Shown here piece after piece: positions 55,201 to 60,565 of a stretch of 64,000 bases of DNA. Origin of the DNA: Taeniopygia guttata (taxonomy: Eukaryota; Chordata; Aves; Passeriformes; Estrildidae); contig NC_133032.1 in the NCBI RefSeq assembly GCF_048771995.1, forward strand, positions 16,248,501 to 16,312,500, in the 5' to 3' direction. How positions within the stretch are numbered: position 1 is the first letter of the stretch; each line of letters begins with the position of its first letter. The notes beneath the pieces are model-generated. The model was not told where the DNA came from. It saw only the letters and a program-made list of their open reading frames with translations, and ran no database searches. Position numbers and translations under genes: made by a program.

Positions 55201-56614
55201 TTAAGTTTGCCTCACTTTGCTTTTCTAACGCTTGCTCCTCTTCTTCGGTATCATCTTCCTGCTCTAGAACATCCTGCACCTGTGTAACTCCACCATCTCT
55301 TACAGACATCCCATCTCTTTCTTCTTCCCAACTGGTCTTGCTGCCATCCATAAACTCTTCTACCACTTCCAAAGCATAGTCGCTTCTCTTCCTTTCCTGT
55401 ACATCACATATGAGCTCCTGATTCTCTTGATTAACGTGATCTTTCTCCAAGCCTTTTTTTTCATGCCCTGAGGTTTCATCTTGTGCAACCAGCTCTGTGC
55501 AAGTCACCTCTGTGGGAGAAAACGAGGAGCAAACACTATCTGGTATCTGCTGAGCCTCCTGAGCAGGCACACTATCCATATTCCATTGGCTTCTCTCAAG
55601 TACCAGTTGCTCTCTTTTGTCTTTTCCAAGTGCCTTGCTTGGCTCATCTCTGCAGATCTCAGGCACTTTGGGGAATGCACCTTTCTCCAGACACCTTTCA
55701 GCAATAGCAGATGAATTCAAAGTGTGCTGGCCTCTCAAAGGGTCCTGATTCGGAGAACTACAATTTTTGGAAGTTTCTTTGGATTCTTCAGTATCACTGT
55801 CACCCAGAAAGCTTTCCAGCCTCCTAGAAATGGGCCCTGCATTCAGAAAGGAACATTTGGAACCACTATTACCATGTTGCTGCTTCAACTCCTCATTACT
55901 TTGATTTTCAACTTTCTCCGGTGCTACTGGAGGACTTGCTTCTGTATTAAAACTGAAGTGGTCCACCACATTGCTGCAATCAGAAGCTGAACCATGTCTC
56001 CTCTTATCTTCACTTCTTTCACATTTGCTAGGGGAATATCTGTCCACTGAGCTCCGCTGTTTTATATTTCTCTCGAAGAGCTTCCTGGTCTCTGAAAATT
56101 TTTCTGCCAGGGCTACTTTGTCTAAGTCTGCCTCATCGCTGCTACGGATGACTTTGTCAGCAGCAGAAGACACAGACAATGAATCCACGGGACTGCCACT
56201 GGAGCTGGTAGTTGTATTAAGAAGATTATTTTTTTGGAGAATGAGAAAAGATGGACTACCCGGAGACGATCCATACTCTGCTGCTGTGGCCCGGCTGATC
56301 AGTTTAGTCTCAGCAGGTGGACTGCTTTCACAAGAGGTTGCGGAAGAAGAGCTTCCCATTTGCAGAAACATATTTTTGATCTTGTGTACTCTGTTGCCAT
56401 AAGTGGCAGCTCTGCCTCGACTGTGTGGGTCACTTCCCCCTCCATTGGAAGAGGTGCTCAGCTTCTGATGCAAGCCCGTTTTGCTGGAAGCGTTATCAGG
56501 ATTGTTTACACCATCAAAAGAACATTTGATAGCATGGAAATCAGATTTGTAAGCATTTCGGTGAGGAGAAGCACTTCTTAAAGTCCTTTCCCCCTTGCCT
56601 TCGGTTTTCATCAT
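22124..56614 (-). CDS. PPP1R9A-like: Neurabin-family PP1-targeting scaffold, third paralog (18 coding exons)
   Basis: Joined CDS in transcript order: 55001-56614, 46591-46723, 46161-46281, 45562-45666, 45263-45383, 44689-44835, 42897-42950, 40897-41126, 39136-39232, 38869-39055, 37905-38056, 36777-37110, 34690-34774, 34040-34111, 33363-33579, 28881-28997, 23609-23797, 22124-22291. Total 4,143 nt with all phases consistent: 1,380 residues. Domain order: F-actin-binding N terminus ([10 protein letters not shown] at 13-22; [11 protein letters not shown]), PP1 docking KVKF at 529-532 with the following Ser, PDZ about 573-663 ([14 protein letters not shown]), acidic patch, coiled coil about 735-935, Ser-rich linker like SAMD14 (940-1262), SAM about 1275-1340, Lys/Glu-rich tail. 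Neurabins recruit PP1 to actin in spines and cell junctions. It is not PPP1R9B, which has no SAM, nor a simple PPP1R9A, since exon 1 and the linker differ strongly. 'PPP1R9A-like' is a descriptive label. Confidence 0.93.
22292..23608 (-). other. Neurabin-like intron 17
   Basis: 1.3 kb, AT-rich except for an isolated CpG-rich patch at 22,670-22,775 described separately. Confidence 0.8.
22670..22775. promoter_or_regulatory. Isolated CpG cluster with CTCF-like site
   Basis: About 105 bp with roughly a dozen CpGs inside an otherwise AT-rich intron. At 22717-22730 (+) the bases ACGGCAGGTGGCAG fit 12 of 14 positions of the CTCF core, including the full AGRKGGCRS half. Candidate insulator or enhancer element near the junction of the two convergent genes. 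Confidence 0.4.
23609..23797 (-). CDS. PPP1R9A-like: Neurabin-like coding exon 17 (SAM domain)
   Basis: Acceptor attggttag, donor gtatgt; 63 codons, phase 0/0. Encodes [60 protein letters not shown] and KLK. It is clearly the neurabin-1/SAMD14 SAM fold (WSVQQVSHWLMSLNLEQY in neurabin-1). Confidence 0.96.
23798..28880 (-). other. Neurabin-like intron 16
   Basis: 5.1 kb, AT-rich apart from the CR1 copy. No additional coding exon was needed: exons 16 and 17 join in phase 0 to read SSNEALDDEL, matching the family. Confidence 0.75.
26700..27530 (+). mobile_element. CR1 LINE, 5'-truncated, in intron 16
   Basis: Avian-type chicken repeat 1, inserted antisense to the host gene. From about 26,745 (ctggatcgatgggcc) it follows the CR1 consensus through ATGAGCCAG...GCCCAGGTGGCC to a 3' end TTTTCCAAACCCATCGATTCTGTGATT at about 27,500-27,525. 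A frame at 26914-27288 encodes the C-terminal end of the reverse transcriptase ORF ([41 protein letters not shown]). Most of ORF2 and all of ORF1 are missing, and indels break the frame after the GVFSLED motif. Its clear but imperfect match suggests an old, inactive copy. The start is less certain than the end. Confidence 0.93.
28881..28997 (-). CDS. PPP1R9A-like: Neurabin-like coding exon 16
   Basis: Acceptor cttgtttgcag, donor gtgagt; 39 codons, phase 0/0. Encodes [20 protein letters not shown] and LTFSSNE. It aligns to neurabin-1 SADLSGLGAEPKTPGLSQ...LALSSDE, just before the SAM domain. Confidence 0.93.
28998..33362 (-). other. Neurabin-like intron 15
   Basis: 4.4 kb, AT-rich. No exon, RNA gene or repeat family recognised; short frames present are unlike any protein I know. 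Confidence 0.7.
33363..33579 (-). CDS. PPP1R9A-like: Neurabin-like coding exon 15
   Basis: Acceptor tttaaacag, donor gtaaag. Encodes [20 protein letters not shown], then [15 protein letters not shown] and [25 protein letters not shown] matches PFSWFTDS of SAMD14, a distinctive shared motif. Phase 2 in, 0 out. Confidence 0.92.
34040..34111 (-). CDS. PPP1R9A-like: Neurabin-like coding exon 14 (72 nt)
   Basis: Acceptor tttcacttcag, donor gtagtt (weak). Encodes [20 protein letters not shown] and LDS, comparable to the basic TLRRASTGKSRKEKG region of SAMD14. Phase 2/2, so it can be skipped in frame. Confidence 0.86.
34690..34774 (-). CDS. PPP1R9A-like: Neurabin-like coding exon 13
   Basis: Acceptor gaaaaacag, donor gtaaga; 85 nt, phase 1 in, 2 out. 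Encodes [20 protein letters not shown] and SKRRFPDFG, comparable to SAMD14 KTRRKFLDLG. Too short to be found as an open frame; placed by phase and homology. Confidence 0.88.
36777..37110 (-). CDS. PPP1R9A-like: Neurabin-like coding exon 12 (Ser/Thr/Pro-rich linker)
   Basis: Acceptor atttattgaag, donor gtaagg. 111 codons, rich in S, T, P, E ([36 protein letters not shown]) and ending in a Lys-rich piece VKGKEAKG. Disordered linker. Phase 0 in, 1 out. Probably part of a block that is alternatively spliced. Confidence 0.88.
37905..38056 (-). CDS. PPP1R9A-like: Neurabin-like coding exon 11 (start of SAMD14-like half)
   Basis: Acceptor tttgttgcag, donor gtactg. Encodes [20 protein letters not shown] and [20 protein letters not shown]. 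This parallels SAMD14 RLDSSLHKARAQLL...RPSRSRLRDS and neurabin-1 RAQLSVKNRRQRPSRTRL. Confidence 0.94.
38057..38868 (-). other. Intron 10, inferred spinophilin/SAMD14 break point
   Basis: 0.8 kb AT-rich intron with no recognised element. Upstream exons align to spinophilin and downstream exons align to SAMD14, as recalled from the human proteins. It marks where the PDK2-linked gene would have split. Confidence 0.5.
38869..39055 (-). CDS. PPP1R9A-like: Neurabin-like coding exon 10 (end of spinophilin-like half)
   Basis: Acceptor aattattgcag, donor gtaagt. Begins [15 protein letters not shown], comparable to the ISELEGNL near the spinophilin C terminus, then diverges ([20 protein letters not shown] and [13 protein letters not shown]). 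Homology to spinophilin ends inside this exon. Confidence 0.93.
39136..39232 (-). CDS. PPP1R9A-like: Neurabin-like coding exon 9 (coiled coil)
   Basis: Acceptor tttcaccag, donor gtaaag. Encodes [20 protein letters not shown] and [12 protein letters not shown], resembling spinophilin KEIEFLKKE. Phase 2 in, 0 out. Confidence 0.94.
40897..41126 (-). CDS. PPP1R9A-like: Neurabin-like coding exon 8 (coiled coil)
   Basis: Acceptor atcttttcag, donor gtaagt. Encodes [40 protein letters not shown] and [18 protein letters not shown], the conserved family coiled coil that drives dimerisation. Leaves in phase 2. Confidence 0.96.
42781..42866. repeat. A/C-only tract (G/T-only in the neurabin-like intron 7)
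   Basis: 86 nt on the plus strand with no G and a single T; the first part is an AAAC repeat. In the transcript of the minus-strand gene it is GU-rich with several runs of three or more G, starting 31 nt after the exon 7 5' splice site. Confidence 0.7.
42897..42950 (-). CDS. PPP1R9A-like: Neurabin-like coding exon 7 (54 nt, coiled coil)
   Basis: Acceptor tctgttccag, donor gtaagt. Encodes [18 protein letters not shown], matching family LQIKHAVTEAEIQKLK. Small symmetric exon (phase 0/0), so it could be skipped in frame. It is followed by a strongly G/T-only intron stretch. Confidence 0.95.
44689..44835 (-). CDS. PPP1R9A-like: Neurabin-like coding exon 6 (acidic patch)
   Basis: Acceptor attttgtcag, donor gtgttg (weak, fixed by homology). 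Encodes [20 protein letters not shown] then [13 protein letters not shown] and LLKFKE, matching the family IEVFELPENED...HKFKE segment. Phase 0 at both ends. Confidence 0.95.
45263..45383 (-). CDS. PPP1R9A-like: Neurabin-like coding exon 5
   Basis: Acceptor tttcctgtag, donor gtaaaa. Encodes the PDZ C-terminal strand [20 protein letters not shown] and [17 protein letters not shown]. It lacks the RRQRELL-type insert that neurabin-1 and spinophilin have after TLEQER. Confidence 0.94.
45562..45666 (-). CDS. PPP1R9A-like: Neurabin-like coding exon 4 (PDZ, second half)
   Basis: Acceptor attttgcag, donor gtacgt. Encodes [20 protein letters not shown] and [14 protein letters not shown]. Phase 2 in, 2 out. 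Confidence 0.96.
46161..46281 (-). CDS. PPP1R9A-like: Neurabin-like coding exon 3 (PDZ, first half)
   Basis: Acceptor aatcccttag, donor gtgagt. Encodes the carboxylate-binding loop [15 protein letters not shown] and [20 protein letters not shown]. Phase 1 in, 2 out. Confidence 0.96.
46591..46723 (-). CDS. PPP1R9A-like: Neurabin-like coding exon 2 (PP1-binding extension)
   Basis: Acceptor cattttttag, donor gtacaa. Encodes [20 protein letters not shown] and [20 protein letters not shown], nearly identical to neurabin and spinophilin. In spinophilin this stretch folds on PP1 next to the RVxF groove. Phase 0 in, 1 out. Confidence 0.96.
46724..55000 (-). other. Neurabin-like intron 1 (8.3 kb)
   Basis: Longest intron of the gene, AT-rich throughout. 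I found no exon, CR1 copy or RNA gene. On the gene strand its first 60 nt after the donor (54,946-54,994) are almost pure T runs separated by GG or GGG. Confidence 0.75.
55001..56614 (-). CDS. PPP1R9A-like: Neurabin-like coding exon 1 (actin-binding region and PP1 motif)
   Basis: Start is the first of two tandem ATGs (56614), giving [20 protein letters not shown]. The family begins MMKTE (spinophilin) or MLKTE (neurabin-1), and an in-frame TAA lies ten codons upstream. 538 codons, donor gtaagt after APIK. Conserved islands are [32 protein letters not shown] and, at the end, [20 protein letters not shown]. Between them the sequence is Ser/Glu-rich and unlike either mammalian paralog. Confidence 0.95.
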
Positions 56615-56639
56615 TGTTGAAGAGAAAGCTCCCTCCACT

Positions 56640-57379
56640 CCTTAAGAAGAATGGGAAGAACGATTCCCTAGCACAAAGCTTCCAGCCTCAAACACTATCC
56701 CAGAGAAGGTCCCAAAAGCAGCCTTTCACTTAGTCAGCCTCCCTGCTCGTACTGAAATGGAACGCAGGGGACTCTACGTGGAGAGAAAGAAATCAAAGCG
56801 CGTGAATGGCCACATCGGGAGTTATCCCCAGCGCAGATCGCGGTATCCGGAAAGCCATCTGCAGAGACACAGAGAGTTTCCATTAACGCGGGGCCTCGCC
56901 GGCGTGTGACACGAATCCGAAACTCGGGGTGGGAATCGCAGCCCAAGATCTCTCTGCGGGATAAAGCCCATTGTGTCGGCCGGGACGCGCGGACCCAGCT
57001 GCTCCTTGAGCACCGACCTGACGGCTCTGGCGGGGGATGCGGCGCCGGGCGGCCGCCCCGCCACCTCCGGCTGCCGCCCCTCCGCCAAGGGCCGTCCCGG
57101 GCCGGGCCAGGCCAGGCCGGGTCGGGCGGCGGGGGAGGGCAGCGCCAGCCCTTCCTGCCGCCCGGGAGAGGCCGGGCCCGGCCGGACCGCGAACACGCAG
57201 CGCGGCGGGGCAGGACGGAGCGGCCCTGACTCCCCGCGCCGCCCAGAGCGGGGGAAGCCGCCAAGTTTCGGCCCCAAGCTGGGGCTTCCCCGCGGTGGCG
57301 CTTCTGCGCCGCGGGGCCTGCGGGGCGCGCAGCGGGGCCGCCCCGGTACCTCGCCCCAAACTTTCCGAGCCAGCCTACC
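56640..57379 (-). other. Possible 5'UTR intron of the neurabin-like gene
   Basis: On the gene strand a pyrimidine stretch ending ttcttcttaag (AG at 56641-56642) could be an acceptor just upstream of the start, and CAG|gtaggc at 57373-57378 could be the donor of a noncoding first exon. Neurabin genes commonly have a noncoding first exon. Splice-site inspection only. Confidence 0.3.
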
Positions 57380-58330
57380 TGGGGGCGGGGGTCCTGCCGC
57401 CTCCTTCCCCTCAGCGTTCCCAGCCGCCCAGCGGCCGCACACACCACGCCATCATTATCCGCCGCCACAGCCGCCCGCCTTTCCCCTCTCTCTCTCTCCC
57501 TCCCTCCCACCCCCCCGCCCTGCCGCCGCCGCCGCCCCGCGCTCCTCACTCCACCTTCCTCCCGCCCCCGCGGCGCGCTCAGAACCGCCGCCCGCCCGCG
57601 CCGCTCCCCGGCCTCACGCTGCTCCGCGCCCTCCTCCGCGCTGTGTCTCGGGCCCGCCCGCGCGCGCTCCCTGCCTCGCTCGCACACAAAGAGAGGGAGC
57701 GGCGGGCGCGCCCCTGCTCCTCTCAGCGCCGCGGAAGAGACGGGCTGGGGGCGGCGGGCGCGACCGGCCCGAGGGAAGCGCCTCCTGCGCCGGGATATAC
57801 CACGCCATAGCGGGATACGGGTTTCGGGTGATACCATGTCGGCGAGGCGAGCCGGCGCGGGGCAACGTCGGTGGGCGCGGAGCGCTCACCGGTGCCTCCG
57901 CCGGGGGAGCTGCACACGGTGGGGCGAGGGACGCTGGAGAAACGCGAGCTGCTGTGATGCTGCGCGCTACTTTCAAAGCCCGGGCGGCCAGCGCGGCGCG
58001 GGGAGCGCCAGCCCCGGCTTCACCGCAAAGCAGCGCGCTTCCCGGGAGGGAAAAGTGGCGACAGCTGCCGCGACCGAGGCTCGGACAGATGAAGTAACAA
58101 CAGTATCAAGTATTCATTTTCTCCCCCCCTCCCCCTTCCTTTCAAAAATCAAGTTTGGTTTTAGCCTCTCCCGAGCAGGTAGGTGTCAGAGCACAGGAGG
58201 ATCCACAGCCGAGGCGGTGTCCGGCCCCTCCGCGCACCTGCTGCCCGCGCCCCGGCGTGGGGAGCCGCGGTGCCGTGCGCGGTCCGGACACCGTGGCATG
58301 TCCGCGCAGGAACGGGGCTGAGCCCGCTGG
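56880..58330. promoter_or_regulatory. CpG-island promoter of the neurabin-like gene
   Basis: 1.4 kb of extreme GC and CpG content immediately upstream of the minus-strand start codon, bounded on both sides by AT-rich DNA. It contains CCG repeats (57522-57536), a CT-repeat and C-run tract, and many GC boxes; no TATA box seen. Long open frames on both strands here are by-products of GC richness. A good donor-like site (CAG|gtaggt, 58179) on the opposite strand hints at divergent transcription. Confidence 0.8.
57498..57520 (-). promoter_or_regulatory. G-quadruplex motif in the promoter
   Basis: On the gene strand this 23-nt stretch has at least five runs of three or more G separated by single bases, next to a GA repeat (57482-57497). 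It fits the G3N1-7 quadruplex rule and lies in the likely 5'UTR or core promoter. Confidence 0.55.
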
Positions 58331-58702
58331 GATCCTCGCACGCTCCCCGGGCGGGAAGTCACTGCAGCTCCCCAAGACTGGGAAAATCCTGCTCGTCAGC
58401 GGTAGCCCTAGCCCTAGGCAGTAATAACAGCAGTTTAGAAAGCAGTATTCCATACATTAAGTTCTCTCGTTTGTTAGTCCAAATAAAAGCACTGGCTTCA
58501 ACCTACTGATCAGTCAAAGACAGAATTTGGACGACTGTTTAATTTCGATTGCAGTTCCTTTCATACATATAAAGCTCACACAAAATTATTAGAAGAACAC
58601 AGAAGAGTAGTGGTAGTTACCAATTACCTGGCAACTCTTGTTGGCACCTGGCAGCAAATTGTGTAACAGTTATTTAGAAGTCTAAATACTTAGCTCCTTG
58701 GG

Positions 58703-58737
<35 letters not shown>
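58703..58737 (+). repeat. Homopolymer (A)35
   Basis: 35 consecutive A after 'ccttggg' and before 'gcttcactgg'. Length may be affected by sequencing slippage. No retroposed sequence or target-site duplication could be recognised around it. Confidence 0.85.
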
Positions 58738-58740
<3 letters not shown>

Positions 58741-59973
58741 TCACTGGTTTATTACTCAAGTCTATGATGAAATTTATGCATTCTCCCAGACATTCCATTC
58801 CAATTGACTCTGGCTTAACGTGGAGTCACAAGCTCAATCTAACATCTATGTTACGATATCTCACAGCTTGATCTAAAATCTGTGAATCAGTTTCAAATTA
58901 GCCTTAATCATGATTTTACAATAAAATAAAATATTATTGATATAACAGTCTTTCTACAACACAGACAACATTGTTCAGACGTTTTGTGTTTTCAAACATT
59001 GCAGAGGCAATGGAATTTCACCAAGGTCTGCCATTAGAGTCTTACATACACTTGGTAATATAATTCAAACATTTTGAATAAAATTTCAATACAGATAGTT
59101 TCACTGTAAGAGCAACAAATGTTTCATATTTTGAATATGTAGAGGTGATCTCCCACACGCTATGGAGGTGGTCCTTCATATCGCATTTGTAGTTTGGGTT
59201 GAAATTGCAAGGCTTAACCACCATCTCTCAATAAATAGTCTGCAAGAAGCTACTAAGGAAATGTTTTTTTAACAAACCAAAGGTACGTACAAGGTTGCTC
59301 AGCAGTTTAAGCACTGTGGGCAGAGAACATTCTGCATTCTGAGCAGGGAACCTGGCAGTATACAGGAGACCGTTCAAAGGAAAAATGGCAAGAGTTCAGG
59401 GACAACATAAAAACAAAGCCCAAAGCAGCTCTAAACCATGCTCAGGAAAGCCTGTGGCCTTTGTACTGGGTGCTGGTTTAAAGAGGCTGGAGCAGAAAGA
59501 TACTCTTGAATTCTCCCATAAATCAGAAAGCAGGAATTGTAATTAGAGATCCTGAAAACAGATTTAATTGCATCAAAGAACTCCTATTTCTTTACAATTT
59601 CCATCCTAAATAGGAAAACATACAGGTTATTTTGCCTAGCTCTTCTGCTTAAGGACAATATTTACCTACATCAGTTTTCTGGGTTTTCTAGTGAGAAAGA
59701 TTGATTTGCATTCAAGATGAGTGCAATGTGAATGTGAAAGAAATAATAGATTTGTTTACTGAAACAATTATTAGATGATGGGAAGGATTCAAGATGAAGA
59801 CCTTTGGATTTTGAGCAATAAGTCTGGAAAGGTGACGTAGTATATGATTTCATCACAGTGAATAACTGCAATAAAACCTGGGAAGAGTATCTTACACATT
59901 TAGTCTGTAGTGCTTTCCTTGAAAGATGATGAAACAATGGTGAGTAAGCAAATGGTTTGCACTGAGCAAAATG

Positions 59974-59996
59974 TTAGGTAACATTTTGTTACCTAA
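59974..59996. repeat. Perfect inverted repeat, 10-bp stem
   Basis: TTAGGTAACA and its exact reverse complement TGTTACCTAA separated by TTT. Confidence 0.7.
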
Positions 59997-60512
59997 ACTT
60001 AGGAAAAAATTAGGAGTTTCAAGGGGGACCTTGGCAGCACAGTCTTGGGGAAAAAAATGTTGCTGTATATGAAGTTGTGAATCTAATGAAGACAGATAAA
60101 GAGGAAAAAAATTTTCAAGAAAAAAGATTCAATTGAGGGCACTTCTATAAACCCAGTTGTTAAAACCACCACTGAGGTACAATGTTTATTTCAGATGTAC
60201 AAAAGAAATCTGTTTCAGTGATCATCATGGAGTGTTAAAGCATCTTCTGAACAAAACAATGATCCTGTGACTACTCTTGTCTTGGTTTAATTGTTTTAAA
60301 ATCCCTCTTCTATTGTACACACATGGCTGAGCTTATGGTTTGAGGGCAATGTTGACAGACAGCAAACACTCCCTATGAGTGTATCAGAAGAGTGTCTAAA
60401 CCAGAGTTGCCGATGAAAAAGACTCTCAGGAGGTCTAGATGAGGGAGATGTTCTGTTGTTGGTATGAAATTATCTTGTAAGAAAGCTCCAATAAATATGT
60501 AAGTACATCAGA

Positions 60513-60565
60513 CTAGAGAAAATTATTTCTCTAGTTTCTTAGAGAAACTAGAGAAAGTTATTTCT
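60513..60565. repeat. Compound inverted repeat (three alternative hairpins)
   Basis: A 14-bp perfect stem (60526-60539 with 60543-60556, 3-nt loop) whose left arm also pairs with 60513-60521 (9 bp, 4-nt loop) and whose right arm also pairs with 60561-60565 (5 bp). The hairpins are mutually exclusive. Confidence 0.65.

Noticed and set aside
22124-56614. Calling the minus-strand gene simply PPP1R9A or PPP1R9B.
   Set aside because: PPP1R9B lacks the SAM domain, PPP1R9A lies near PDK4 and is strongly conserved in amniotes, and the first exon and linker here differ from both.
56615-56638. An eight-codon N-terminal extension beginning at GTG.
   Set aside because: It is a non-ATG start directly after an in-frame stop. 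The family starts MMKTE/MLKTE, so ATG at 56614 was chosen.
56734-58097. Long open frames on both strands (up to 374 codons) in the neurabin-like promoter region.
   Set aside because: They are Arg/Pro/Ala/Gly-rich frames produced by extreme GC content with few stop codons, have no domains, and overlap one another in several frames.
58703-58737. (A)35 as the tail of a retrocopy.
   Set aside because: No recognisable mRNA-like sequence precedes it and no target-site duplication was found.
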